64,000 nucleotides of DNA from Hyphodiscus hymeniophilus (taxonomy: Eukaryota > Ascomycota > Leotiomycetes > Helotiales > Hyphodiscaceae), in contig VNKQ01000017.1 in the NCBI GenBank assembly GCA_016508695.1, forward strand, positions 744,001-808,000. The letters are read 5' to 3'. This document shows positions 33,545 to 45,961 of the stretch, piece after piece (the first letter of the stretch is position 1; each line of letters opens with the position of its first letter). The notes under the pieces were generated by a model, which did no database searches, was not told the origin of the DNA, and worked only from the letters and a program-made list of their open reading frames with translations. The position numbers and the translations under genes were made by a program.

Positions 33545-34705
33545 AGTGGATGTTGGAGGCAGTAGAGTTGGGTTAGGATAAGGAAGACGCGCTGTGACGC
33601 GCCTGAGTGTAAACGCATCTCACGTGATTTTTTTGAGCAATGTCTGTCGTTTTTTACCTCATAGATCAGACGCTTCCGCAAACTCAAGGTAATCACCTGA
33701 TTCTTATTGGTACAAGAGTTTAGCGTGCTAGTAGTATTTGCGCTAATTAGTAAAACCGTGCTAAAGGGTCTGATTTATGAGATAAGTCGTTCTTGATCCA
33801 TATTTTACCTTTAGATATGAGGCCACAGTAAACCTGACAGTATATAGAGAGTTCCCGTACGCAACAAGCTGGTACCAGTAAAACAAACCACTTGTCTCTT
33901 TATGGTCTGCTTTATCCATGAGATTAAATCTTCGTTGCATCTCTGGACTGGACGAATTGATCTGATCATGCGTGGGACGAAACCCTGCCTCATCTCTCTT
34001 CACTCTGTCACATCTGGATTCTGGCAGCAAGGCCAGTATCAGGGTCACTACATCGACATCGCAGTAACAGAGCATCCGTCGTACAAGACCTCACACACAG
34101 TACCTATTTCTATTCTCCTGTATTGGAGTGAACCTGCTTTCAAACCATGGCAGCTCACGTCAAGCCAATACTCAGCTCTACGATTAGCCCAACTCGCGGC
34201 GTTGTACCACTATTTGTTTCTACTTGTTAATTGTTTTACTAGAGTTAACTTGAAAACTCTTCGCTTGACACTTGTCCTGTCGTGTCGACAGCTTGTCGAT
34301 GTCGATATGAGATTCGTGTCGATAGTCTGTCGATGTCGATGTCGATATCAGATTAATGTCGACATAAGATTGATGTCGATATGAGATTGATGATTGACAA
34401 TAGTTGACACTATTAATGTGTCATTAAGAAACGAGAAACTCTCTTGTCCAGCGCGGTTTTGCTCATATTCAATGTCTTGGCGCCCTTCTGCACGTCAAAA
34501 GTCTACCGGCGGAGGATGTTGATAAAGACTGATCCTCGGAATTGAGGGCATTATATACTATTCCAGCAAAACGGAAGATAGCCCTTCAGCGACGCAATGG
34601 GTATAATGAGCTATTCTACGTGATTGCTTACAGAAAGCATGGAAAAGCGGCAGATGCAACGCTTGTTTTCGTTTTCGCAATCAAATCACCTCTGAAATCT
34701 CCACC
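33545..34705. other. Gene-poor spacer with a degenerate tandem repeat
   Basis: No coding signal. Contains the NSE2 promoter near its left end and the repeat at 34285-34395. The stretch is of mixed composition without the extreme AT-richness typical of heavily mutated transposon relics. Confidence 0.5.
34285..34395. repeat. Degenerate tandem repeat, unit about tgtcgatatgagattga
   Basis: About five imperfect copies of a 17-22 bp unit built on tgtcgat-atgagatt, intermixed with gtcgat hexamers. Related gtgtcgaca and ttgtcgatg words occur just upstream, so the array fades rather than ending sharply. Confidence 0.8.
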
Positions 34706-35284
34706 CTACACCCCAACGGCCTGACTATGCATCACACCATTTCCGTCCTTTGATCGCCCACCATCCAGCGCAGCTAGCGCAGCCATAATCGTAGTAGCAA
34801 CGAAGAGAAGCCTTTCAAAAATTAGCATCGTCCTTTCCTACGCCTCACGAACATACCAAGTAAAAGCCGCGAACACATCACCGGCGATAGCAGCTCGGCA
34901 GGGGCCCCAGGATCGACCACTTCTGGCACCGCATTGGGCGTTGTTCAAGAAGACAGCAAGCGCGACGAAGCCTGCAAACCAGAATATCATGGTGACCGCC
35001 TCTGCAGCCAAGATGCCATACTTATGGGCTGCTGTCGGAAAACGGCTGGGGGCGATGACGAGGTAGGCGACGGCGAGGAGGGTCCATACGGAGACGAAGA
35101 TGAGGAAGTTGATCTCTGAGGGTGACCAGTCCCAGGCCCAGTCATTCGAGGCTGTTCAGATTAGTAAATAGCCAATAGGGGAGGGTTACTAAATACCGTA
35201 TGCGAGAACTCCTAGTACGATGATCGCGAAGAGTGCTTGAAGAACGCGGATGGGGAGGAGGAGAGCTGTGTAGTGGAATGCCAT
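34706..35284 (-). CDS. MARVEL-domain four-TM membrane protein
   Basis: Small membrane protein assembled from three short exons: 35284-35197, 35151-34857 and 34811-34706, with two 45-nt introns, giving 162 aa with every phase consistent. The start MAFHYTALLLPIRVLQALFA gives the first helix. After the first intron comes ASNDWAWDWSPSEINFLIF leading into a second helix (FVSVWTLLAVAYLVIAP), then AAEAVTMIFWFAGFVALAVF, then a cysteine-bearing loop (NAQCGARS, WGPCRAA). The second intron lies in DVFAAFTW/LLFVATTIMAALAAL, the fourth helix. This layout and the FxWL motif are typical of fungal MARVEL proteins, which associate with membrane domains and vesicle traffic. No specific function is known. The short exons hide it from simple ORF searches. 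Confidence 0.85.
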
Positions 35285-37046
35285 CGTGACGGTGCCCTTG
35301 TCTTCCTGATGAATACCGAGTATATTTACCTCGTTGATCTAGTGGTCTAAAGCACCGAATGCTGAATGGAATGGATGTCCAAGGAAGGGTGAGATTGATG
35401 TTATGTCCTACACGTCTTAGCTGGAGGAAGATCGGGAACCCGAAGTACTCCTACGGTTGGCGGTCGAGCTACATTTTCACTTCCACCATGCACGCATCAC
35501 ATGGCGACGACTTCGTCACTCGTGATGTTTCTGTGAATCGTCTTGCGACAATCCAAGCTGATAGACGTGGATGTATTGGCGGAGTTGGACTGCGGGGCAA
35601 GGGTCCAAACCTGATATGATGTCCCAGGAATCCTGAATCCTGATGAGTTCTGAGTGCCATGAACAAAAAGGCCTTGATGATGTAATAGTTGGCCTGTGCG
35701 CTCGACGTTCGAGTTCCAGGTGTGACAACTCCTGATGCGCGCCGATTCGGGTGCAAAACCAAGAAAGTCGAGAAAATCAAAAAAAAGTCGCCCAACAGCG
35801 AGGGATATTTGCCGAACTTTGAGCTTTTGTTGTTTTCATGGTCTGATTATAATTTCGGATTATTAGAAATCATGATAAGGATAGGTTCACACGCTTAATT
35901 TGGTGATAGTTTAAGCTATCGTCAAAACAGCCTTTGAATACTATGTCGTGAATCGTCAATTGGTGCTTAGACGCTCAGTATTTGTATGTCAACTCACTGT
36001 CGGGCATCATAATCATCATTGCATGATCCAGAACTCATAACATGATTGAGAATTAATATCAGGTGGCAATGAAAGTCTCGGGAACCTGAGAAAAGCTGGA
36101 TCAATTCTATTACGTATTTTCTCCTCATTAAATATGTGTCAAAAGAATTGGAAATTTGTAAGACAAAATCGAGTTGAACTAATCTTGCCTCAAGTATCTT
36201 CTTTCTTTTCTTTTCTTTGTCGCCTTGGATATACCAATGACTTCAAGGGATCTGAAAACCCCTACCTTCGCATCGAACAGCCATGTACAGGCGGAGCCGA
36301 GCCGTACTCTTTTTTCTGTCCCGAATACTGTAAGGAGTGGACCGAGCCGCATTACGGTTTTATAGTATATGTTGTTTGGATACAGTGAGCAAAGCACTCT
36401 CTAGACAACGTTTGAGCAAATTCGAGGCCACATCAAACAACAATAATGCAAGCATGACTCGCCGTGTGGACAAGTGGGGGAAAAGGTTTCGGCGTTGCGG
36501 CAGGATCACGAAGGTTTTACGCAACAACGGCAACGCATTGCATGCATCAGCAGGGTGGCCGCGGCGGCTTGACATCGCTTGCGGAGGTCCCATGGTAGCC
36601 AGGTACATTATGGCGACATAGGAGTGGCCAGCACCGTTCGTACTCCGGCTTTAATTTTTTAAATGGTCCACCTCCTCTGGTTTGGGGATAGTTACAGAGG
36701 CTTTTTCGAAGCCAAAAAGATCTTCCATCCCGATGTTACGTGCCTGCAGTCAGTAGTCTGCAGCCTGCAGAAGAGATTCTACCTTCCACAGCAAGGATCG
36801 ACAGGCCTGGATCGGGAACTCACTGACTGACACTGTGCCCCTGAGCTCCTCTCTGCCTGGTGGACTGCCCATCGCAGAATACTGTCAGCATGTGGCAAGT
36901 CCATCAGCACTATCCCGTGATCCGCCCCCACATCCCCCATCGAAGTCCTGTATAAGACTATCGAGACAGGGAAAAACACAGTAAGCGGGCAATATTTCAT
37001 CTCAGATGTTGTAAATCTCGTTCATGTTCCCTATTCTGACCACGCA
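35285..37046. other. 1.8-kb spacer with no confident gene
   Basis: Only short frames without family signal. A ttcttttcttttctttg pyrimidine run occurs near 36199-36216. The right end must contain the promoter of the CFEM receptor gene at 37047. Confidence 0.5.
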
Positions 37047-38833
37047 ATGTATTTCAACGTAGTCGTCCGTGTAGCGCTTTTCCTCCTGTTCGGTGCTACA
37101 TTTGCCCAAGCCGACCTCCTGGATGTGCTTGCTCAACTCCCATCATGTACAGTAAGTCCCAGGTTTGCAACCTAGCTCAGCTGTTAGTCACTAAATAATC
37201 CTTCTCAGCAAGCCTGTAGCGTGAAGGTACTGCCCTCGGGAAACTGCTCGGTGACTGATCTCCCCAATTGCCTTTGCACGAACGTCACTCTCCAAAGAGA
37301 TCTCGCCTTGTGCGTGGTGCAGTCATGCAGTCTCACCGAACAAGCCAGTACGTGTGCTTCTCGTTCATACTCCTCACCCGGCCTCAAGCTAACCTTGGGA
37401 CGTTCAGAAACTCTTACTATCACCCAGAATGAAATATGTAATGGCGTGCCTCGGCCATCACGGAGTGCGGAGATCATACGTGATATCATTATCATTGCAG
37501 CGGTTACATTTCCCATCATAATCCTGAGATTTATATCTAGAAGGCTGGTATCGACCAGCTTATGGTGGGACGATTGGGCGATCGCACTGGCAGCTGTGAG
37601 CGGAGACCAGGAGCATTCGTTGGGGCTAGGCTGACGTCGAATAGCTCCTAATGGTTCCTATGACAATCATTCCAATACTGAGTAGGAGAACCCCACTCTG
37701 ATTGCTATGTCTCCGCTGACCATCATTCAGATGCCACTCGAGGTTTTGGGATGCACTTCTGGGACGTTCCACCACAGAACGACCTCATGCTACGCAAGGT
37801 ATGTATTTTCATCGGCTACATTTTGGGGTTTTCCAGTCGCTCAGGATTTCCAACACTTTCTTCATATACGAGCAGCACTAACGTCGACAGCTCTACTACA
37901 TCTCCCAGCTACTCTACGTTGTCGTCCAAAGCCTCGCAAAGTTCTCCGTGTTACTCCTATATCTCCGGATCTTCCTCAACAAACAATTCCGCATCGTCAC
38001 AAACATCATCATAGGATGGATGGTCTGCCACGTCGTCGCATTCGTCCTGGTTGTGTCGTTCCAGTGTACCCCTGTCAGCTATGTGTGGGATACGTCGCTG
38101 TCCGGCAAATGCATCAACTCGCAGGCTTTCGTCTATTCGGCAGCCGGGGTCTGTATTCTCGAGGACCTCGTCATCATGTTCCTCCCAGTCTGGCAGCTCA
38201 AGGCCCTGAAACTCGACCTGAGAAAGAAGATTGTGCTAGGATTCATGTTCGCTCTGGGATCATTGTAGGTGACACGCACGCTCCTCATAATGCCATGCTA
38301 ACCCGCACACCTAGCGCCTCCGTCACAAGTATGATCCGACTCAAATACATCATATCGTATGGCACTTCCATGGATCTTACCTGTGAGTCGTCTTCTTCGT
38401 CTCGGTGAATTTCCGATCGATCCTAACCTGCATAACAGACGACAACGTCAACGTCATAATCTGGAGCGTGCTCGAAGCATTCGCGGCCGTCATCTGCGCC
38501 TCCCTGATGTGCCTCCGGCCACTGCTCGTCAAGATCCTGCCCTCCCTATTCCCTGCCAGCAAAGGCGAGACGGAGAAGAACACGACGAGTCGGACGTGGG
38601 CCTCGAGGCTAGCAAGCAGGCTACGGAACGGCAACGACGCGATCGAGTTGCGCAGCGAGGATGGCGAGGGAGGCCGTCAGGGCGAGAAGGTCATCCGCGT
38701 GCAGAAGACATGGGTCACCGAGACGAGTCTCGAGCTGGAGGACGAGGACAGGATTCGGGAGGGCTCGCGAGGTCTGGTAAACACTCGGGCCAGTCATCAT
38801 TTTCATGAAAAGGGAATTAGGAAGGGTAGTTGA
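37047..38833 (+). CDS. CFEM-domain PTH11-like GPCR/integral membrane protein
   Basis: Surface-sensing receptor-like protein specific to filamentous ascomycetes. Eight exons: 37047-37151, 37209-37347, 37408-37595, 37645-37681, 37731-37798, 37891-38264, 38315-38382, 38439-38833; 457 aa, all phases close. A signal peptide (MYFNVVVRVALFLLFGATFA) precedes an extracellular CFEM domain with eight cysteines: PSCTQAC, GNC, PNCLC, ALCVVQSC and, after an intron, NEIC. Then come seven helices, starting IIRDIIIIAAVTFPIIIL, with the PTH11-family marker WWDDWAIALAA, followed by LLMVPMTIIPILNATRGFGM, HFWDVPPQNDLM, and YVVVQSLAKFSVLLLYLRIF. The tail is hydrophilic. A 37-nt micro-exon encodes LLMVPMTIIPIL. The gene is convergent with the amidohydrolase. 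A role in host or surface sensing is known for some relatives only. Confidence 0.92.
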
Positions 38834-39224
38834 ATGATTACGTAGTCAGGAGACTTGTCCTGTGCTCCTCTTCCCTTTCTGCATACCATGACCCTTTACA
38901 TTGCTAGCCTTGAAGAATATGCTAGAAGGATTCATAGTCGCCGTAAAATGGATTTATCAAGGCGCTTCGAGCTACCTTGGGGGCGTCCAGAGTCAGCCTA
39001 GAACCGGAAGGAGTCCACAAAAGTATCACCTGGAGATTGACCTAGGATTTTAAGAAAGTCTGAAACGTAAGTTTCCATGAATCATTGGCTCTATTATTCT
39101 GGATATCTCGAGATTCGCCCAAAATCAACTCTCAAGGGGTAGGCATGCACTTTCTAAATCCCAAATCGAGCTCACTGGGGACCTTTACGCCCGGCTACTT
39201 GGGACATGGAGTTGGAAAAGAACC
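38834..39224. other. Convergent spacer
   Basis: 390 bases between two gene ends; no gene-like content. Confidence 0.45.
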
Positions 39225-42200
39225 TCAAGTAGATTCAGGCCAGCAAGTCCCCACCACCCCCGCCTCGGGATCGAAGCTCAGCACGACCGTCCCACCAAAT
39301 TCCATCGGGTCCCCCTCCCAAACGACAAAGTCCCTCTTCTCCTCCCTCACATCCAAGCTCAGAATCCTCTCGATATTTCTGGATACTAAGTCGACCGCTT
39401 CTCTCTTCCCTAGACCAGCGTACTTAGCAGCCCAGCCGGCTTCGATCGGTAGGTTATGGATGTGAGCATCCACTACCCTTCATCAGCTCGTACACCAGAT
39501 TCGGGGACTTGAAGCCTTACCTTCTCCAGCGATCGCTAGCCCAAAGGTCACGCCCGCATCCGAGAGCACGGCTGCGGCCGACTTCGTTAGAGGCGGCCCG
39601 ACAAGAGCGTTTCGCTTTTCCCAGGTCTGTGGAGCACCGCGATTTGCAGTCAGTATCACTGGGATCCCTGCTGCTGCGAGCTCGTCTGCAACCTAGAGTT
39701 GAAGTTTAGAGCAGCACCATTATATGTGATGGTCGGCTTACAAGTGGAGCTCCGCTGCCCCCCATGATGACGAGGTTCAGGCTTGGATAGTCTTTCTTCA
39801 CTCTCACCAGCTGCGCAATGTCATACTAGAATGTCATTAGCACAAGACATAGTGAAAAGGATATTGAGACGTCCTACCTCATTTTCAACATGCGCAACCA
39901 CGGGAATGGTTCCATTCGCAGCCTTTCCATACAAGTTGTGTTTATCCTTGTTATCGGTCAAGATTTGACGAAACTTTGAAATCGCTGCAGCAATCGAGGA
40001 TATAGAATCAGTGGCTATAGTCTGTAAGCATATCTATCTGCCCATTGTCACAATGGACCTTTCTTGCCTTTGGATTTCTGTCCAATTTGGAAGTGAAGTG
40101 CGACTTCGTCTTGGAAGATACCGTCATCCAATGACAGAATCTTCTGTTCTTTCGTCTTGATGCCAACACTTACACCGCCGGCAAATCCACCTGCTGCCGG
40201 GGCTGATATCGCTCTCGTCACACCACCAATCCTGGCTCGATTGAAATTCTTTCCGTCGAGATGGACGCCGTATTTTGCGTATACAACCTCTTCGGCGTTG
40301 GATCCTGAGCTTTGAGTACTAACTTTTCCATCACTGGTGCCTTGTTCGCTTGGAATCTCGAGCAAGCCTAGACTGACAGAAACCGATGTTAGGCCAGGCA
40401 GTACAAAGCCATTTTCCAGCTCGATCACAGTGTCGGCGGCGCTTGGAGAAGGACATGAATCGCCGAAACAGGTAATGCTGCCGCCTTGGATGACCATTGT
40501 GAGATTATTCGAGTCTGAACCAGACTCAATGACCGGAGAATTATCCAAATACGATTCTTTGATTCCCTTAACGATGATCCTTCCGGCGGCGGCTCCTAGA
40601 CCGCAAAGCTCTTTTTTGACAGCAGTCGATACAATTTTTCGTTGCTTCGGATGTTCTGTCCAGGGATCTTTAGCCACCGCAGCTTTCGCGTGGCTCTCTG
40701 TTACTTTCTTTGGGTCCAACGTAGCTCGTCCATCAATGTATACTTGCAAAGGAGTTGCGCCCATGGATAGAGGATGTGAGTCCCATACAACAAGATCAGC
40801 ATCGTAACCTGGTTTCACAAACCCAACTCGATGGTCAATTTCTAGTGATCTTGCGGGAACGCTAGTCACTGACTGAAGTGCCAGATCTGCGGGAAGATGG
40901 AATGCGTGGGCTGTTGCAGCTTGGAATCTGGTAAAATTTAGTATACACAGAGTATCCAATTGCTTAGTGGGCTCAGTGGACTGCGTAAGGAACAACATCT
41001 GTGCTTGAAAAGCACAGTGGAGTGCTAAGCCAGTTGGACTTACAGTAAATATTTGGCATTTGTTTCCTCCGTGACGTGATCCTATGAGCAATCAGTATTG
41101 ACACTCTTCCAATCGTGAGTTAATACGCACCGACTTATAGGCCACCGGTACTTCATGGTCAGAGAGGATTTTTCCAGCCCAGAGATTGGATTCATAGCCT
41201 TCTTTCTTGGAAAAGCCAAACTCGGAAAAGGTTGCAATGGTGATATTCCTGCGCGTCTGATCAGTCCCAATCATTCGGACGTCCCAAATCTCCACTCACT
41301 CTCCACTTTCCTTGATCAACTCCGGAACCTGCCATGCGCTCAGCGCATGATGAAAGGCTTGGATACGAAATCCAAATTCTTTGCTATGACCAAGCATGTC
41401 TTCAAAGTCCTCTGGCTCGTAGCAGTGGACGTTAATTCCAATCTTACCCCTCAGCATAGCGATCGTCGAGTCAAGTTCCAGAGAGTCAGTGGCTTCATCT
41501 CTTTGCGGGGATTGCACCAGCTCAGCAATCGCTGCGACATCACCACTCTCCTTTACAGCAGCAGCGGAAAGACACCAAGCATCTTGCTTCTCACGGACCG
41601 AACTAGCCCGCTCCATATGTTTCCTGAAGATCCAAGCATTTCCCATCCTTGTGTGCTTATAAACCCTTCTGGGGTTCTCCCCACAGGCCATTTTCATGTA
41701 TCGTCGTCGTTCCTCTTTCGGAACACCATGCTCAAGCAAAATCTCCTCTACAACCTCTTCGCCCGTTGGACCACTTCTCAAAAGATTCTTCACCAAAAAT
41801 CCCTCGCCACCCATTATGTTAGCACTTCCAGGAAGAATGAGTGATGAAGTTACCCCACCCGACGCAATGATCGTAGTAGCTACATCGTAGGCCTTCATGG
41901 CGTCTATTGATCTTACGAACGGTGTCAATGATCCGAAGTCATCGCTTACTTCGTTCGTGTCATCGGTAGCCGCAAGCATAGGCCATGACATAGCCAGGTG
42001 ATGCGAGTGAAGATCTATCAAGCCGGGAGTAATGAACTTGCCATCCAAATTCCAAGTTTTGATGCCTGATGTGATCGGGAAAGTTCCGGCTGCTGAAACG
42101 GATTTGAAAACTCCGTCCGCGAACTCAACATCGTATGCTCCTTTGAGGATCGTGTCGCCGTCAAAGAGCGTAACATTGCGGAGTATAATAGTCTCATTCT

Positions 42201-42510
42201 GGCCTGTCTTTGGGTTCCATCGAGGGTTGATTCTTGTTGAGGCAGGAACGGGGTATTGAATTGGCGGAGTATTATATTCTGCACATTTCCGAAGACCGGC
42301 ATCCAAATGCTCAAGGTGATATTGAGACAATCTCAGTGCGCTTGGTGATTTTTGGTAGACATAGTAGGGCAATATCAATAATTGAAATGCCAGAACGATA
42401 GTTATGGCAGAGAGTGCAGATAGAGGCACTTTGGTGCGGTACCGACGCCGAGACTTGTCGCCTCCAAGCGCCAGTAATATAGGGGCATGTTTGATGGGCA
42501 CTTGATCCAT
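39225..42510 (-). CDS. Membrane-anchored bipartite amidohydrolase (CE9-like)
   Basis: Metal-dependent hydrolase of the amidohydrolase superfamily, often annotated in fungi as carbohydrate esterase family 9. Eight exons: 42510-41300, 41248-41131, 41081-41044, 40927-40059, 40014-39878, 39825-39742, 39692-39521, 39472-39225; 958 aa. One hydrophobic helix at residues 31-52 (SALSAITIVLAFQLLILPYY) suggests a type II membrane anchor. The metal site HxHH appears in GKFITPGLIDLHSHHLAMSW, followed by GGVTSSLILPGSANIMGGEG. A second, degenerate half shows the usual beta-sandwich pieces (GFVKPGYDADLVVWDSHPLS; VIELENGFVLPGLTSVSVSL) and ends with KRDFVVWEGDPMEFGGTVVL. The second half has VSVSLG where the first has HSHH, so it lacks that metal motif. 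Exon 3 is only 38 nt. The natural substrate is unknown. Confidence 0.88.
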
Positions 42511-43565
42511 TTAGAACATATCACGAGATTGTGGGAGTTTTTGGATGAGGATGGTTAGGAGAAAGGTTGATGATCAGGTCTCAGATGCAATAGAGCGCTT
42601 AGCTTTATTTGGAAGCTGATCAGTGATCAGAAGCATATACCGAATAAGGTAAGTGGGGGTTGCACCGAGTCCCACTGGAAAGTAACATGAAAAGATACAA
42701 AATCCAAAATACCCTAGTGGGTATCTTTGGTAATGTTATATGTTACCGTCCGTCTGCCAGACTTCCTGGAATCTTGGCTTCTTTATATGAGAGAAAGTGA
42801 AGACACCAAAAAGGGGGTGAGGTGTTTTGTGGATCCGGGCCGTTTACCTATGGCTAGGGGTGCCGAGCGGGAGTAGCTTCATGCCAAAAGTTACGCGGGT
42901 AAAGATTGTGCCACCTCGGCACATACCGCAGTTATAGAGGGTTGCTTTTCGAATCCGTAGTAACTTACGAAGTATGGTCGTTATCGGAGGCTTACAATCT
43001 GCTTATGTAGCCAAGTCTGCGTTTGTATTCCAACCATGGAAATATCAGGGACAGAGATTTCCGAAACCCTTCTCTATTAACAATATCTTCATCACACGTG
43101 CAAGGAATAGCACGGAAAAGATAATTTTCTACTATCTGTGCATCAGGCGAGGAGGCTATCATGAGCTCCGTCCTGATTTTTAGTCACCTAAATGTTTTCA
43201 TTTCGAAATTCGAATGGATTCTCGTCGCACGCTTCGTTCAAAAGCTCTGATAACGAGGCCAAAATAGTGAGCACCATCAACTGAGGTGAATGCTGTCTCG
43301 GTGGAGTGCATACCGTACCATTGTCATCCTTGATACACGAGGGGGAAAACTGATCTTTTAGAATCACCTTCGGTCGACACGCAAGCATTTTGTTGTGGGA
43401 GAAGAGACTCATCACGACTCACGAGATGGTGGTAAACGCGAATTAAATTGTGTTAAACCGAAATACTTCATTTCTGCTAAATGGTACTTGAAAAGGTTAT
43501 GCAAGTGCCAAAAGTCCTTCGTGTCATGTTTCCCTGGCACGCTTCAGAGGAGAAGGATTCCTCGA
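42511..43565. other. 1.05-kb spacer, no gene recognised
   Basis: Holds the amidohydrolase promoter and the sugar porter 3' UTR. Short frames only. Confidence 0.5.
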
Positions 43566-45391
43566 CTATTCCATTTTCTCAATCCCGACCTCCATGACCT
43601 CAACACCGGTATTCGAGTCTAACCTCAAGCTAGAGCCGTGATTCAACTTATAAGCCTTGAGTTCCTGGGCAGCCTTTCTAGGTGGATGGCCTTGAGTGAA
43701 CAACCAGTCGATCTCCTCAAGCGTCAGATTTGTAGTCTCGGGATAGAAGAAGTATATGATCGGGACAAAGGCGAAGTTCAGGCACATGAAAATCAGATAC
43801 GCCTTCCACTGCAGACGGTTAATGATAGTGGGCGTGATCATCACGACAGTGAAGTTCCAGATCCAGATCGCACTAATGGCCAATCCGTTCCCCCTTGCGC
43901 GTGCGTGAAGCGGAATCACCTCGGGACCGTAGACCCAGGGAATGCAGTTCACGGTTCCTCCAAAGATTAGCATGTACTGCTTTGGTCAGAGACTTTGTCT
44001 ATGGTAGGGATCGGACAAGACGTACCAAGAAGAAGAATGCTACAGTGGCATCCGAAGCTGTCTTGGAGTGAATGCTCAATAGGACGGAGATCATCATCAT
44101 GCAGAGGCCCAATCCGAAACAACCCCACATCATCGGCTGGCGACGTCCGTACTTGTCGGAGAAGAATGAGGGGAAAAGTGCTCCAATGACAAACATGGTA
44201 TTGACGCTGCATAAAGTTAGATCTAGCCAATAAGGATTTTAGGTAATAAGAAAAACTTACACTCCTCCGAGTAACTGAGACACCCTCGGCGTCATGCCAA
44301 CGTTTTGTTGAAGAACAGTCGGAATGAAGTAGACGACTAGATTGATCCCACTCAATTGGTTCATGGTGTTGATTCCCCACGCCAGAAGAACTCGATAGCC
44401 TGTCTTCACAGGATCGGGTCTCAGAATCTGGGCCCATTTGTATTCCCCATGTTCCATCTCAAGTGCAAGTGCATCGAGGATCTCCTTCTGTTCTGCAACT
44501 ATATCCGGATGGTCTGTTGGTTTGTTCCATACCGCGCTGAGAACTTCTAGCGCTTCGTCCTTCCGGCCCATCTTACAAAGATAGCGAGGAGACTCTGGGA
44601 TTCCAAATACCATGATCACAGTTAACTAGGACAATTAAACGTTATCGTGGGCAAGAGATTGGGGTCACACACCAAAGCGAAGACAACTTGGAAAGCAATA
44701 ACAAGTCTCCATGCAACGGGTCCTCCAACGGTCTGCATACCATAGTTGAACCAGTACGCAATAACGATCCCAACACCCACAAATAGGCATTCGGAACTCA
44801 CGAGACGTCCTCTTGACTTAGCATGAGATAGTTCGGCTTGATACCTGTCCGGATTAGATCGAATCAGATTTTGATGCGGTTGTAACTTACATAGGAGCTG
44901 TGGAAGTATCTATGCCGGTGCCAACACCACAGATGATTCGACCAACAACAAAATGAGCCCGGGTAGAAGCAGAAGCTTGTAAGGCAGCACCAGTCTTATC
45001 TATGTCAGTTCTCATTTGCTACCAGAAGATGTACGTGTGAGAGCAAGTACTCACAACGATCCACATCATAGCAACCCACATACACCATCTCCTGCCCAAC
45101 TTCTCGGCAAAGATGAAAGTAAGAATCGCTCCCGCGAAACTTCCAAGGTTATAAGATCCGACTATAACTCCGAGTTTGACATCGTTGGGGTGGTCAATCT
45201 TGGATAAGAAGTCGGTGTTTGAGAGAACACTACTCAAAACGCCTTGATCATAACCCATTAACATGAATGCTATGGTTTATTGTTAGTCAAGAGGTATGGG
45301 ATAACGAGGACTGAAGGTACTGACCCATTTCACAAGCAACTGTGATGCATATTTGCAGCGGAAGACCGCGGCCGTAGAGGAATTTCCCCAT
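43566..45391 (-). CDS. MFS sugar porter (hexose-transporter type)
   Basis: Twelve-TM plasma-membrane sugar:H+ symporter of the fungal sugar porter family. Seven exons: 45391-45325, 45269-45055, 44994-44891, 44844-44673, 44625-44261, 44206-44026, 43976-43566; 504 aa with all phases closing. The start MGKFLYGRGLPLQICITVAC leads into AFMLMGYDQGVLSSVL, the standard TM1 signature. Other signatures are AEKLGRRW, GRIICGVGTGIDTSTAPMYQ (TM4), PESPRYL, NQLSGINLVVYFIPTVL (TM7), DKYGRRQ, YGPEVIPLHARARGNG and PETTNLTLEEIDWLF. The ATG at 45391 fits the family length, although the frame stays open upstream to about 45961. It sits between the amidohydrolase and a P450. The sugar specificity cannot be read from sequence. 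Confidence 0.92.
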
Positions 45392-45961
45392 GTTTGCTAT
45401 GGGCGATGAAAATATTCCGAGGACGGACTGTGTGAGAATGTGATGTATAAGGATGAGGGTGAACGCTTGCTGTGTTCTGAATCTCCATTCAATCTGGGGT
45501 GAATGTAATGAATAAATACTTTCCTGAGCCTTGTCGGAAGATATTCCCTCGTACCACAGCATGCCTAGAACATGGGTTCCCCAGAATGCGGGGGAAGGTT
45601 GAACGGCGTGTTGTCCAATTAGGTTGCAGAAGCCAAGATCAAGGCTTCTGCACGCCCAGTGGGTACCCGGGATAAAGAACTCCTTTGGGCAAGCTCGGGA
45701 AACGTCCTCGAGAATTATTGCCCACCAAATTTCCGGCATATTATAGATCTTCGGAATTACATCTTCAGATGTTCTGGCTTCGTTATATTTCATGGACTCG
45801 AGGAAAATGAGGTCTGCTGCTCTCCTCATCCGGGCGTCCGTGTAAGGAAACGAACACTTGAGCAGAGCCAAGGCGCACGAAAGGAAAACTGTCGGGAGAG
45901 TCATCCGAGCTTTGCTAAATTCTAATGAGATCAAGGTCTGCAAATCACTGCATCTGTCCAA
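45392..45961 (-). other. Open reading frame fused in frame upstream of the sugar porter, origin unclear
   Basis: An uninterrupted frame of about 190 codons runs straight into porter exon 1 with no stop. It has no ATG at its far end; the first is MTLPTVFLSCALALLKCSFP. The composition looks protein-like (ADLIFLESMKYNEARTSEDV, PEIWWAIILEDVSRACPKEF) and faintly recalls the middle part of Zn2Cys6 regulators, but the match is not strong. It could be a relic of a decayed gene, an N-terminal extension of the porter, or chance. I lean to a relic. Confidence 0.35.

Noticed and set aside
33545..37046. Possible RIP-degraded transposon in the gene-poor stretch
   Set aside because: No terminal repeats, transposase remnants or strong AT bias are visible, and the region contains an intact MARVEL gene.
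37707..38408. 233-codon plus-strand open frame across the PTH11-like gene
   Set aside because: It runs through introns and in a different frame from the conserved receptor exons.
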